A stretch of DNA of 64,000 nucleotides from an uncultured Dechloromonas sp. (GTDB lineage: Bacteria > Pseudomonadota > Gammaproteobacteria > Burkholderiales > Rhodocyclaceae): assembly GCF_945957265.1 (NCBI RefSeq), contig NZ_CAMFKO010000012.1, positions 41,288 to 105,287 on the forward strand, written 5' to 3'. Numbering within the stretch: the stretch's first letter is position 1; each line of letters starts with the position of its first letter. Below the pieces are notes generated by a model. It made no database searches. It saw nothing but the letters and a program-made list of their open reading frames with translations, and was not told the origin of the DNA. Shown here piece after piece: positions 52,913 to 61,822 of this stretch. The translations under genes and the position numbers were made by a program.

Positions 52913-54114
52913 CCTACGAACAAGCCCTGGAAAAACTCCTGGCCGCCGCCCGGCCCGTCGAGGAGGTGCGCCGCGTGCCGCTGCTCGCCGCCGCCGGCCG
53001 CGTGCTGGCTGTCGCCCAGCATTCGACCGTTGCCGTGCCGCCGCTCGACAACTCGGCGATGGACGGCTATGCCGTGCGCGCCGCCGACGTGACGGCCGCC
53101 GGCGTCTGCCTGCCGGTCAGCCAGCGCATCCCGGCCGGTACGGTCGGCGTCGCGCTGCAGCCGGGAACGGCGGCCCGCATCTTCACCGGCGCGCCGATTC
53201 CGGCCGGGGCCGACGCCGTGGTCATGCAGGAGCGCTGCGCGCCGGGCGAGGGCGGGGTGGTCGTCAACCATGTGCCGGCATCCGGCGAGAACATCCGCCG
53301 GGCCGGCGAGGATATTGCCGTCGGTGCCGAAATCCTGGCCGCCGGCCTCAAGCTGCGTCCGCAGGACATCGCCCTGGGCGCTTCGGCGGGGCTGCCGGAA
53401 CTGCCGGTGTATCGCCGCTTGCGGGTCGGCATGTTCTTCACCGGCGACGAGCTGGTGCAGCCGGGCGAGCCGCTGCCGCCGGGCGCCATCTACAACTCCA
53501 ACCGCTATGCGCTGCGCACCCTGCTCGAAGGCATGGGCTGCGAAGTGCGCGACCTGGGCGCCGTCGAGGATACGCTGGCCGCCACCCGCGACGCGCTGCG
53601 CCGGGCGGCCGCCGACAACGACCTGGTGATCACCAGCGGCGGCGTTTCCGTCGGCGAGGAAGACCATGTCAAGCCGGCCGTCGAAGCCGAAGGCGAGCTC
53701 GACATGTGGAAGATCGCCATCAAGCCCGGCAAGCCGCTGGCCTTCGGCAAGGTTCGGAAAGAGGGCGGGCACGCCTGGTTCCTCGGCCTGCCGGGGAATC
53801 CGGTGGCCGCCTTCGTCACCTGCCTGACGATGGTACGGCCCTTCGTGCTGCGTCTGCAAGGCGTTGCCCACGTTGCGCCGCGCATCCTGAACCTGCCGTG
53901 CGCTTCGGCGTGGGGCAAGGCCGACGGTGCGCGCCTGGAGTTCCTGCGCGCCCGCATCAACGATGCCGGCGCCGTCGACCTGTATCGCAACCAGGGGTCG
54001 GGCGTGGTCACCTCGCTGTGCGCCAGCGACGGCCTCGTGCTCAATCCGCCGGGCAATGCCATCGCGGCGGGCGACAGCGTGCGCTTCGTTTCCTTCGCGG
54101 AGTTGCTGGCATGA
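52906..54114 (+). CDS. moeA: Molybdopterin molybdenumtransferase MoeA
   Basis: 402-residue enzyme that inserts molybdate into adenylylated molybdopterin. The signature [14 protein letters not shown] is near residue 45; [20 protein letters not shown] and [13 protein letters not shown] are the other blocks, with the C-terminal [15 protein letters not shown]. It overlaps mobB by seven bases and its stop overlaps moaD (ATGA). Cofactor use by molybdoenzymes such as nitrate reductase is likely but none is seen here. Confidence 0.97.
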   Translation: MLTYEQALEKLLAAARPVEEVRRVPLLAAAGRVLAVAQHSTVAVPPLDNSAMDGYAVRAADVTAAGVCLPVSQRIPAGTVGVALQPGTAARIFTGAPIPAGADAVVMQERCAPGEGGVVVNHVPASGENIRRAGEDIAVGAEILAAGLKLRPQDIALGASAGLPELPVYRRLRVGMFFTGDELVQPGEPLPPGAIYNSNRYALRTLLEGMGCEVRDLGAVEDTLAATRDALRRAAADNDLVITSGGVSVGEEDHVKPAVEAEGELDMWKIAIKPGKPLAFGKVRKEGGHAWFLGLPGNPVAAFVTCLTMVRPFVLRLQGVAHVAPRILNLPCASAWGKADGARLEFLRARINDAGAVDLYRNQGSGVVTSLCASDGLVLNPPGNAIAAGDSVRFVSFAELLA

Positions 54115-54359
54115 GCGTGAAGATTCTCTATTTCGCCGGCCTCAAGGAAAAGCTCGGCTTGTCGGCCGAGAGCATCGAGCTGCCGGCCGGCGTGACTACC
54201 GTCGGCGCCTTGCGCGACTGGCTGGTCGGGCAGGGGCGCGCCGCCCTGGGCAGCGCCAGGAACCTGCGCTGCGCCGTCAATCAGGACATGGCCAAACTCG
54301 ATGCAGCCATCCAGGACGGCGACGAAATCGCTTTCTTCCCGCCGGTCACCGGCGGTTAA
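54111..54359 (+). CDS. moaD: Molybdopterin synthase small subunit MoaD
   Basis: 82-residue ubiquitin-like sulfur carrier. It begins with a beta strand KILYFAGLKEKLGL and ends in FFPPVTGG with the C-terminal Gly-Gly that is adenylylated and thiocarboxylated. Its ATG overlaps the moeA stop by four bases. The large subunit moaE is not adjacent, so moaE may be elsewhere. The start was assigned because it reads directly from the ATGA overlap. Confidence 0.94.
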   Translation: MSVKILYFAGLKEKLGLSAESIELPAGVTTVGALRDWLVGQGRAALGSARNLRCAVNQDMAKLDAAIQDGDEIAFFPPVTGG

Positions 54360-54373
54360 CCAAGGAATTCCGC

Positions 54374-55273
54374 ATGTCCATCCAATGGTATCCGGGGCAC
54401 ATGACCTCGGCCCGCAAAAAGGCCGGCGAAACGCTGGCCGTGGCCGATGTCGTGGTCGAGGTGCTCGACGCCCGCCTGCCGCAGGCGAGCAGCAACCCGA
54501 TGATCCACGAGCTGCGCAACTTCCGTCAGCGACCCTGCCTCAAGCTGCTCAACAAGGCCGATCTGGCCGACCCGGAAGCGACCAAGGCCTGGCTGGCCTA
54601 TTTCGACGCCCAGCCCAACGTCAAGGCGGTCGCCATCTCGTGCAAGAAGGCAGGCGACGTCGCGAAGATTCCGTCGCTCGCCCAGAAGCTGGCGCCGCAC
54701 CGCAACGACGCCGTCAAGCCGCTGCGCCTGATGATCATGGGCATCCCCAACGTCGGCAAATCGACGCTGATGAACGCCCTGGTCAAGAAGAAGGTGGCCG
54801 CCGTCGGCGACCAGCCGGCGGTGACCAAGAGCCAGCAGCGCATCGACATCAGCAACCGGCTGACCCTGTACGACACCCCGGGCATGCTGTGGCCGAAGAT
54901 CGACCACCCCATCGACGGCCTGATGATGGCCGCCAGCCATGCCGTGGGCGTCAACGCCTACATCGGCGAGGATGTCGCGACCTGGCTGGCCGGCTACCTG
55001 CTCGAACAGTATCCCGCCCTGCTCAAGGCGCGCTACGGGTTTGCCATCGAGGACATGGACGCCGTGGCCGTGCTGGAAGGCGTGGCCAAGAAGCGCGGCT
55101 GCATCATCAAGGGGCGGGGCGGCGAGCTCGATCTGGAAAAGGCTTCGGGCATCCTGCTCACCGACTATCGCAGCGGCGCCTTGGGCCGCATCAGCCTGGA
55201 AACCCCGGCCTTGCGCGCCCGGCGCGCCGAGTCGCTGGCCAACCCCGCCCCGGTGGAGCCTGAAGCGGAGTGA
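54374..55273 (+). CDS. RbgA/YlqF-type circularly permuted GTPase
   Basis: 299-residue GTPase involved in large ribosomal subunit assembly. It begins MSIQWYPGHMTSARKK, the family N-terminus. G motifs occur in permuted order: NKAD first, then the P-loop GIPNVGKSTLMNAL near residues 122-135, then DTPG (LYDTPGMLWPK). RbgA lineage is indicated by the start and length. Start ATG 54374 lies 14 bases after moaD with AAGGAA upstream. Confidence 0.93.
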   Translation: MSIQWYPGHMTSARKKAGETLAVADVVVEVLDARLPQASSNPMIHELRNFRQRPCLKLLNKADLADPEATKAWLAYFDAQPNVKAVAISCKKAGDVAKIPSLAQKLAPHRNDAVKPLRLMIMGIPNVGKSTLMNALVKKKVAAVGDQPAVTKSQQRIDISNRLTLYDTPGMLWPKIDHPIDGLMMAASHAVGVNAYIGEDVATWLAGYLLEQYPALLKARYGFAIEDMDAVAVLEGVAKKRGCIIKGRGGELDLEKASGILLTDYRSGALGRISLETPALRARRAESLANPAPVEPEAE

Positions 55274-55307
55274 ATTTCGCCTGAATCGAATTTGAAGATG
55301 CTTGCCA

Positions 55308-55337
55308 TTGCTACATCTCGAAAGTTTTGTATATAAT
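55308..55337 (+). promoter_or_regulatory. tRNA-Asn promoter
   Basis: A perfect -10 TATAAT at 55332-55337 and a -35-like TTGCTA at 55308-55313 with an 18-base spacer, followed by a GC-rich discriminator GCGCGCCC that is typical of stringently controlled stable-RNA promoters. The mature tRNA starts about 30 bases downstream. Confidence 0.6.
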
Positions 55338-55374
55338 GCGCGCCCTGTCGGCAGCAATTGCCGACTGTACCGAT

Positions 55375-55450
55375 TCCTCGATAGCTCAGTCGGTAGAGCG
55401 CCGGACTGTTAATCCGTAGGTCCCTGGTTCGAGCCCAGGTCGAGGAGCCA
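55375..55450 (+). tRNA. tRNA-Asn (anticodon GUU)
   Basis: 76-base cloverleaf with acceptor stem TCCTCGA / TCGAGGA, discriminator G and encoded CCA. The D arm contains GCTCAGTCGGTAGAGC, the anticodon loop reads CTGTTAA with GTT as anticodon, and the T arm has GGTTCGAGCCC. Single gene, with a promoter upstream and an intrinsic terminator just after it. Confidence 0.97.
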
Positions 55451-55462
55451 AAGATTCAAGCG

Positions 55463-55492
55463 AAAAGCCCAGCCAATTTGGTTGGGCTTTTT
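55463..55492 (+). terminator. Rho-independent terminator after tRNA-Asn
   Basis: An imperfect stem AAAAGCCCAGCCAA / TTGGTTGGGCTTTT (one G-U pair) begins 13 bases after the CCA end and runs into a T run. It is a canonical intrinsic terminator. Confidence 0.85.
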
Positions 55493-55642
55493 GCTTTTCG
55501 GCGTGCCTTTTCGGCATTCCGCCCGGGCGAGACGGCGCTTTGCCGGCTGGGTCGAGGCGTGTATATGCCATTCGCTTGTTGTTATCGCTTGTTCAATGCC
55601 TTGCATGCTTGTAGTCTGCTGAAAATTCCAGAGGGGGCGGGC

Positions 55643-56206
55643 ATGAGCGTTTTTGGCGGTGGTCGGTGCTTGGTCGCGATCATGGTGATTGTGCTGTTTT
55701 CACCATGCGCGCAGGCCGTCGAGTCCTATGTCGATAAATATGGCCTGAACCGGAATTCGCCGGCCATCGAGATGGGGGTGCAGCCGCTTGGCGTGCCTTC
55801 CGGCGTCCTCAGTTCGATCATGCAGCGCGACCGGATTCTGCTCGAGAAGCTCAAGGGCATGGGCAATCCCCTGCTGGCCTATCCTTTCCAGCGCGGGGCG
55901 GACATGTTGCCGGCGCTGGCCGAAGGCCGCCTCGATGCCGCCTTGCTGGGCGACATGCCGACCTTGCTGGCCGCCGCTTCCGGCAATGTCCTGATCGTCG
56001 GCCTGGTCAAGCAGTCGCCGACGGCGATCGTGGCACGCGGCGGGGCGCAGGTCGGTGCGCTGGCCGGCAAGCGCATTGCCTATGTCGAGGCCTCCAGCGC
56101 GCATCAGACGCTGTTGCAGGGCTTGTCTTCCGCCAGGTTGTCGGAGAAGGACGTCAAGCTGAGGGTCGGCCGGGAATCGTGCGAAAACCTCGGAAAAATA
56201 ACTTAG
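55643..56206 (+). pseudogene. Truncated ABC-type substrate-binding protein interrupted by the transposon
   Basis: 187 residues remain of a periplasmic substrate-binding protein of the SsuA/TauA/NMT1-like kind. A signal peptide ends CAQAVES; the core LAEGRLDAALLGDMPTLLAA and LAGKRIAYVEASSAHQTLLQGL are typical of the first lobe and hinge. The family is usually about 300 or more residues, so roughly the last 40 percent is missing. The final residues after VKLRVG and the TAG stop are encoded by transposon end sequence. The other fragment should lie beyond the far end of the transposon outside the window. Confidence 0.7.
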
Positions 56207-56218
56207 CTGATTGTTCTG
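56163..56218 (+). repeat. Probable terminal inverted repeat of the Tn3-family transposon
   Basis: The region between the interrupted gene and the transposon body contains GCGAAAACCTCGGAAAAAT followed by AACTTAGC, reminiscent of Tn3-family ends (GGG at the outside, AAAA core, TAAG-like inner end). The outer edge is GGG at 56163 or 56172; the inner edge lies near 56206-56218. The matching copy would be beyond base 64000, so the exact border and the target duplication cannot be set here. Confidence 0.4.
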
Positions 56219-56273
56219 AAAGAAAAAATGAAGCAAGGGCCGGTTTTCACCGGCCTGCCCTCCTCAATTGAGG

Positions 56274-56606
56274 CTAGGCTCCGCAGGTCAGCGCCTTGTT
56301 TGCGCTGACAAAAAAGCTGTCAGGCTTGGATTTGAACTCGGTGTCTGGCTGGCCGTTGTGTGACTTGCACATCGGCGCAATGTAGTTGAGTTTCCGTAGC
56401 GATTCGTTCTTCATGTTCGGCAAAATGACGTGCGCCCCTACCTCGGCTTGGGATTCACATCCCTGCACATGGCATTTCGGTGTCGTGGAAGTTTTTGCAA
56501 ACTTCTTCCAATGGCCCAGCCAGGAGCCACAACTGCAATTCTTGTCAGAGGTTCCATTCAGATTTTTCATCGTGATGGAGCCATTGCCGGTCAGTGTCTT
56601 GCTCAT
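56274..56606 (-). CDS. Small Cys/His-rich protein, transposon passenger, unknown function
   Basis: 110-residue protein encoded between the transposon end and tnpA. It contains NCSCGSWLGHWKKF, then CHVQGCESQAEVGAHV and APMCKSHNG, a spacing of Cys and His that suggests a zinc site in a degenerate HNH-like fold. Start ATG 56606 has GGGAG seven bases upstream; longer in-frame starts lie too close to that site. No catalytic His-Asn-His is evident, so nuclease action is not claimed. It could be a passenger regulator, toxin-antitoxin part or DNA-binding factor. Confidence 0.65.
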   Translation of the reverse strand: MSKTLTGNGSITMKNLNGTSDKNCSCGSWLGHWKKFAKTSTTPKCHVQGCESQAEVGAHVILPNMKNESLRKLNYIAPMCKSHNGQPDTEFKSKPDSFFVSANKALTCGA

Positions 56607-56681
56607 GTACATCTCCCTAAAGTGACCACGCACGCGCATGGCAATCCATGATATTGGGATTTCCCCAGGGAAATTCAATAG

Positions 56682-59600
56682 TCATTGGCCTTGGCCTGTT
56701 GATTTGGCCTCCAAAATCCGGAACCCCTCATCCAGCGCCTCGACCTTGCGTCGGAAATCCAGTACGTAATCGCCGAATCGATTGATGTGTTCCAGCCGAT
56801 ATGGCGCCAGCCCAGCCAGGACTTCCTGGTTGATTACAGCCCCCTCGGCCTGGAGTTGCTTTAGAACTCGGCTCATCCCTACCACGTTGTGCAAGATGAC
56901 CATGTTGGCGATGAGATGGTTGTATTTGATGACCTTGCGTTGCTCGTGGCGTAGGTTTTCGGCGATCTCGCCTTCCCCGCCGAAAAAGAGCTTTTTCGCA
57001 AAGCCATTGAATTGTTCCGACTTGTTGGTCTCGGCGTGAATGAGCCGGCGCAGTTCGACGTCGCCAACGTATTTCAGCAAGAACATGGTTCGGACTACTT
57101 TGCCGAGTTCCTTGAAGGCGAAATACAGCTTGTTCTTTCGGCTGTAAGTACCCAAGCGGCGCAGGATAGCCGATGCTGAAATTTTCCCGAGCTTGATGGA
57201 AACTGCCACGCGCAGCATGTCCGGCAGATGAGTCTCGATCATCTGCCAGTTGATGTCGTCGCTGAAAAGCCGGTCGATATGCGCAAATTTCTTGTTGCTG
57301 TCGGGCCGATGGAACACCAGATCCTTGATGCCACGGATGCGCGGCATCAGTTTGATGCCCAAGAGGTGGGAAAGCGCAAACACCGTGTAGCTCTGGGCCT
57401 GGGTGTCGCCATGGATGGTGTCCGGCCGGATATCCGAGGTGTTGGTCATCAGCCCGTCGAGGATGTGGGTGCCCTCGTAGGTGCCGCAGGAAATGAAGTG
57501 GCTGAACAGCGCGATGAACTTGTCGGAAACATGGTAGTAGCCGATCCCGCCATAGCCGCCGTAGCGGATGTGATGTTCGGAAATCAGATTCTGCTCGTAG
57601 AGGTTCCATTTCGTGCCGTCGGCCGAGGCATGCTTGCCTGATCCCCAGTAGCCAGGCAATTCGAATTTGTTGTAGGCATTGATGACCTTGACGATGGCTT
57701 TTTCCAGCACATCTTCCGTCACGTACTTGATGTTGAGCCAGGCGATCTGCTTGCGGCTCATGCCCCGAATTGAGCGCGCCGTCTGGGTCGGCCCGAGGTT
57801 GCAGCCATAACAGAACAAGGTGCTGATCACTCGTGGCCGCAATTCCTCGATCCGGCTTTCGGTTCCCATCAAAGGCCGAAACAACTTGTGCAATTGCAAC
57901 CAGCGCTCCGTATCGATCAGTACGTCGACGATACTGATGTTCTCCATGTGCTCGGTGATCAACTGGTCGATTGCCCTGATGCCGGGCGGCGGTTCGCTGG
58001 CTGGCGGTTTCTTCAGGATCAGCCTTCCATCGACGATTTCGGCATAGGCATTTTCGGGAAATTCGGCATCAACCGCCTCAGCCGTCTCCAGTAAAGCAGC
58101 CTTCAAGGACTCGGTAAATGCCCTGGAATCCGTTTCGACACCGGTAACCTCGCCATACTGCGCCAATTCCCGATTCAGGGTGTCGTCATCAACCAGTTGC
58201 TCCCGGTAGTCGTCGTAACGCTCACCGTGCTGGATGAACAGATCGCCCGATTTCAGTTCATCGCGGATTGCATATAGGACTGCCAACTCGAAGTAACGGC
58301 GGTTAATGGCAATGACTTGGCCGTCGGCACGTTCGGAGACGACTAGTTTTCTCCAGGCCGTGGGCAGCCACAGAAAATCCTCTTCGGCATCCAGCCCGAC
58401 CCACGATAGCGGAACGACTTCATGCCGAGTGCCACGTAGCGCCTGCAGCGCTTTCATCATCCGGGTCAAGGTATCGTCCTCGCTGCTACTCTGCGGATTG
58501 ATGATTTCGATGCAGTTCAGCAACTGGGCACGGACGACCTTATAGGGCTGGATGAGGAACGGCAAGTGATTGCGCCCGGCGTAGGCCATGTGCTCGTCGC
58601 AAATGGCCACTAGGTCATCGACATCAGCAATCAGGCTGCCACCGATGGCCTCGACCCGTTGGTGATCCGTGCCGTCGATCCGATAGGCCAGTAACATCTC
58701 TTTCAACTGGCCGATCAGACGATCGGTCCGCTGGAGGTGTTCCTGTTGGTACTCGCCTAATTTGTTGCGCGCTTGATTGTCCAGGTTCTGGAGCATGCGT
58801 ACAAAAAGGTCGGCCGCATCGTCGAGCGTCTGGGCGAATTGCGAGCGGATGTAGATGACTGCCAGCGCATAGCGCTTCTGGGGCTTCATTTCCGCCATCT
58901 CGCTCGCATCCAATGACCGGGCGATATAGCGGTACTGCTTGAGTTTCGGAACAGGAATATCAGGTTTGGGCAGTTGGTCGACCAGCAACTGGAGCCGACG
59001 GATATGCTGAAGATAGGAACGGGTTTCCTTGTTGGTCGGTTTCTTCGGTTCGCGCTTGAGCAGATTCCAGGTGCTGCCGGTCTCGCCCGATTTGACCTTG
59101 AACAGGTTGTCAATCAGCGCTTTCACCTTGACATCGAGTTGATCGGCAATACTTGCAAAATGGACATCATGGATTTTTTCCCGGGCCTGAATGGCCAACC
59201 GGTCGAGCGTGGAGAAACCGGGTAACTCGTAGCGATGATGCACCAGTTCTTCAAGCATCACGTTGATGATGTCGGCCACGACATGACGGCTATCCGCTGC
59301 CGTTTCAGCCACGTGCTGCAACCAGGCCCGACCTTGATCGTCCAGCGGACGAACATTCAGGTAGCGTCGTAGCGCAGCAATCAAGGTTGTGCGCGTCGTT
59401 GTCCGGTCGAACTGCCGGAGTTCTTCAAGCCTTGCCTGTCGGTACCCAGTTTGGGCCACAATGTGCTGACGGATCACCGCTGGCACATCCCTGATATGGA
59501 CGAAGTAGCCAAGGCGCTGAAACAGCTTCAGGTAGATGAATGCAGCCGAGCGAGCAATGGGACGCTTTACAGTCTTATCGATGAATCTGATTTCATCAGG

Positions 59601-59684
59601 CGTCAGGGTATAAATCTCGTCGAGATCCTGTGCCGATGGGTCCGCTTTCAGGCGGGGATACGCGGTCTCGTGAAGCTGGGTCAT
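56682..59684 (-). CDS. tnpA: Tn3-family transposase TnpA
   Basis: 1000-residue DDE transposase. The catalytic triad is recognisable: Asp in ASADGTKWN, Asp in IHGDTQAQS and Glu in NKSEQFNG. Tn3 blocks IRYGGYGGIGYYHVSDKF and RPDTIHGD are intact. The N-terminal part contains the family DNA-binding region. The length matches complete Tn3 TnpA. It starts six bases after the recombinase stop with no Shine-Dalgarno, suggesting translational coupling. A short inverted repeat ATTTCCC/GGGAAAT lies just downstream at 56659-56674. Confidence 0.97.
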   Translation of the reverse strand: MTQLHETAYPRLKADPSAQDLDEIYTLTPDEIRFIDKTVKRPIARSAAFIYLKLFQRLGYFVHIRDVPAVIRQHIVAQTGYRQARLEELRQFDRTTTRTTLIAALRRYLNVRPLDDQGRAWLQHVAETAADSRHVVADIINVMLEELVHHRYELPGFSTLDRLAIQAREKIHDVHFASIADQLDVKVKALIDNLFKVKSGETGSTWNLLKREPKKPTNKETRSYLQHIRRLQLLVDQLPKPDIPVPKLKQYRYIARSLDASEMAEMKPQKRYALAVIYIRSQFAQTLDDAADLFVRMLQNLDNQARNKLGEYQQEHLQRTDRLIGQLKEMLLAYRIDGTDHQRVEAIGGSLIADVDDLVAICDEHMAYAGRNHLPFLIQPYKVVRAQLLNCIEIINPQSSSEDDTLTRMMKALQALRGTRHEVVPLSWVGLDAEEDFLWLPTAWRKLVVSERADGQVIAINRRYFELAVLYAIRDELKSGDLFIQHGERYDDYREQLVDDDTLNRELAQYGEVTGVETDSRAFTESLKAALLETAEAVDAEFPENAYAEIVDGRLILKKPPASEPPPGIRAIDQLITEHMENISIVDVLIDTERWLQLHKLFRPLMGTESRIEELRPRVISTLFCYGCNLGPTQTARSIRGMSRKQIAWLNIKYVTEDVLEKAIVKVINAYNKFELPGYWGSGKHASADGTKWNLYEQNLISEHHIRYGGYGGIGYYHVSDKFIALFSHFISCGTYEGTHILDGLMTNTSDIRPDTIHGDTQAQSYTVFALSHLLGIKLMPRIRGIKDLVFHRPDSNKKFAHIDRLFSDDINWQMIETHLPDMLRVAVSIKLGKISASAILRRLGTYSRKNKLYFAFKELGKVVRTMFLLKYVGDVELRRLIHAETNKSEQFNGFAKKLFFGGEGEIAENLRHEQRKVIKYNHLIANMVILHNVVGMSRVLKQLQAEGAVINQEVLAGLAPYRLEHINRFGDYVLDFRRKVEALDEGFRILEAKSTGQGQ

Positions 59685-59690
59685 GCGGGA

Positions 59691-60974
59691 TCAATCCCAA
59701 TGCCTGCCGGTGGCCGGGTCACGGCAGACCGCCTCCAGGAAGCACTCACGGGCATCGGCAATACGATGGAGTTCGTCGAGCAAGGTGTAGAGGTGCTCGT
59801 CCAGGGTGTCGGTTGAAGGCGTCGGGACGGAAATTTGATATCGACGGCCATCCTGATCCAACGGTTGTGCCTGGAACTGGGCAAGGCAAGTGTTCGTCAT
59901 GTCCCGCAAGGCATTGGCGACACCGCGTCGGCCGCCATTGAAGGCAGACAAATCGATGGAAACCTCGATCATTGCGAGTGGGACCTCGGGCAGACTGGGC
60001 AACTGTGGGGTCGAGGCTGTTGCTGTTTCTGGCAGCGCCCGATCCAGTCCCTGCTCGAAACGCGCCTTCTGGTCGGTGCTGACCCCATCCAGATAGCGCA
60101 TGGCAGCCTTCACATCACGCCAGCCCACGTAACTCATCAACTCCCGGATATCCCAGCCGCTCATGCCTGCCCACTGAGCAAAACCCCGGCGTAGCGAGTG
60201 GCTGCTGAAGGCTTCGGCATCGGTCACGCCGGCCTGGCTCAGCAACTTTCGTAGCATGGGAATGATGCTGCTCGGGGTCAGTTCGGCCTCGGACAGATGC
60301 CCCCAACGGTCAATCTTGCGGAATAGCGGTCCCGCCTTCAGTTTGGACAAGGCCAACCAGTCTTCGACTGCCTCGACCGGGCACAGCCGGGACAGCGCCG
60401 GGCAGGCGTAGCTGCGGCCTTCCAGGTTGCGATCCCCCTTGCTGCGGGGCAAGAAACAGGTCAGCCCCTCGCCGGGCTTGATCTCGATGAATTCGATGCG
60501 TAGGTTAGCCAGTTCGTCGGAACGGAACCCGCGCCAGAAACCGAGGAGCACAAGGGCTCGATCACGGGTATGTCGCAGGGCGCTGGCCGAATCCCCCCGG
60601 CTAACCGCTGCTACCGTGGCCGACGTGAGCCAGTCGGCAACACCGCGCAGGATTTCCAGTTCCAGCGGCTTGGCCCGTTTCTCCTGGGCCGGATGCAGGG
60701 TTCGGATACCTTTCAACAATTGCCGAATCTTCGGGGCTTTCGTCGGGTCCGGAAAACCATGATCCTGGTGCCAGCGCGACAGCGCGGCGAGGCGGTGCTT
60801 GAGGGTGTTCAGCGACAAGGATTCGGCGTAGGCAGCCAGGTAGCGGGCAATTGAATCGATGGTTGCCGGCAACAAGCCTCCCCACTCGATCTCGAAGTGC
60901 TGGATGGCTGACGCATAGCTGCGTCGGGTGTTGGCCCGTTCGGCCGCATCGAGGTAGAGATCGACCTGGCTCAT
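59691..60974 (-). CDS. Tyrosine recombinase (site-specific integrase family) of the transposon
   Basis: 427-residue tyrosine recombinase. A SAM-like N-terminal domain (residues about 1-95) precedes the catalytic domain with Arg148/151 (WRGFRSDE), HSLRR at 259-263, and the nucleophile Tyr294 in GWRDVKAAMRYLD. A C-terminal extension of about 120 residues follows. It probably resolves cointegrates in place of a serine resolvase. Its ATG lies within the cadR stop codon (ATGA), an unusual link between metal regulator and recombinase. Confidence 0.9.
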   Translation of the reverse strand: MSQVDLYLDAAERANTRRSYASAIQHFEIEWGGLLPATIDSIARYLAAYAESLSLNTLKHRLAALSRWHQDHGFPDPTKAPKIRQLLKGIRTLHPAQEKRAKPLELEILRGVADWLTSATVAAVSRGDSASALRHTRDRALVLLGFWRGFRSDELANLRIEFIEIKPGEGLTCFLPRSKGDRNLEGRSYACPALSRLCPVEAVEDWLALSKLKAGPLFRKIDRWGHLSEAELTPSSIIPMLRKLLSQAGVTDAEAFSSHSLRRGFAQWAGMSGWDIRELMSYVGWRDVKAAMRYLDGVSTDQKARFEQGLDRALPETATASTPQLPSLPEVPLAMIEVSIDLSAFNGGRRGVANALRDMTNTCLAQFQAQPLDQDGRRYQISVPTPSTDTLDEHLYTLLDELHRIADARECFLEAVCRDPATGRHWD

Positions 60975-61441
60975 TCTGGTTCTTTGGGGGATTTTAATGC
61001 GCTGCCGTGCACGCCTGGGATGTGATTTTCCATCGGCTTGTCGTTGATGCCCGACTGCGACAAGCCTTCAAGAATCCCGCAAGTCGAGGCTCGACGGTCA
61101 TCAGGACAACGACCGCGCAACTCAAGAAGTTGTTTCTCCAGCGCTTGGAGTTCACCGATGCGACGGACGACATGCCCGATGTGTTCATCCAGCAAGCGGT
61201 TGACCTCCCCGCAGTTTTCCTCCGGCGATTCCTTGAAGCGCAATAGCGTCCGAATCTCGTCGAGTGTCATGTCCAAGCTACGACAGTGCCGAATGAAGGT
61301 CAGTCGCTCCAGGTGCATTGGCCCATAGATGCGGTAATTTCCCTCGCTCCGCCCAGGTTTCGGCAACAGTCCTTCCCGCTCGTAGTAGCGGATCGTTTCC
61401 ACATTACTTCCCGCCAAACGCGCCAGTTCGCCGATTTTCAT
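60971..61441 (-). CDS. cadR: MerR-family heavy-metal regulator, CadR/PbrR type
   Basis: 156-residue activator. The N-terminal MerR helix-turn-helix reads KIGELARLAGSNVETIRYYE. Metal-binding cysteines are Cys77 (EENCGE), Cys112 and Cys121 (RCPDDRRASTC), the pattern of Cd/Pb sensors; the 9-residue spacing of the last two is as I recall for PbrR-type proteins. A C-terminal tail has HIPGVHG with two His, as in CadR. It follows ynfA by 22 bases with GGGAGAC upstream. It should act on the divergent promoter before cadA. Confidence 0.9.
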   Translation of the reverse strand: MKIGELARLAGSNVETIRYYEREGLLPKPGRSEGNYRIYGPMHLERLTFIRHCRSLDMTLDEIRTLLRFKESPEENCGEVNRLLDEHIGHVVRRIGELQALEKQLLELRGRCPDDRRASTCGILEGLSQSGINDKPMENHIPGVHGSALKSPKEPE

Positions 61442-61463
61442 TTCTGTCTCCCTGGTTCGCTCA

Positions 61464-61799
61464 TCACGTCCGTCCAGGCTGCAACGCGATGATGGCCATG
61501 CCACCGAGACATACGGCACTGCCCAGCAAATCCCAACGGGTCAGGGGAATTCCATCTACCTGCCATAGCCACAACAAAGCGATCGCAACATAGACACCGC
61601 CATAAGCAGCGTAGATACGACCGGCGGCGCCCGGATGCAACGTAAGCAGCCAGGCAAACAGTGCCAGTGACACGGCAGCCGGGATCAGTAGCCAGCGCGG
61701 GCGACCCTGCGTCAGCACCAGCCAGGGCAAATAGCAACCGATGATTTCGGCCAGCGCGGTGACGATGAAGAGACCCAATATCTTCAGGAACTCCAACAT
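61464..61799 (-). CDS. ynfA: YnfA family (UPF0060) small membrane protein
   Basis: 111-residue protein with four transmembrane helices. The family blocks [36 protein letters not shown] and [17 protein letters not shown] are clear. Start ATG 61799 has AAGGAG upstream; the longer in-frame start crosses the divergent promoter. Homologues are often reported beside cadR/pbrR-cadA sets, and SMR-like efflux is suspected but not established. It is the first gene of the ynfA-cadR-int-tnpA run. Confidence 0.88.
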   Translation of the reverse strand: MLEFLKILGLFIVTALAEIIGCYLPWLVLTQGRPRWLLIPAAVSLALFAWLLTLHPGAAGRIYAAYGGVYVAIALLWLWQVDGIPLTRWDLLGSAVCLGGMAIIALQPGRT

Positions 61800-61822
61800 G
61801 CTTTTCTCCTTGAATATTTTCA

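Noticed and set aside
55375..56206. tRNA-Asn as the attachment site of an integrative island, suggested by the nearby tyrosine recombinase
   Set aside because: No repeat of the tRNA 3' end is seen further on, a host gene lies between, and the element carries Tn3 TnpA with a Tn3-like end.
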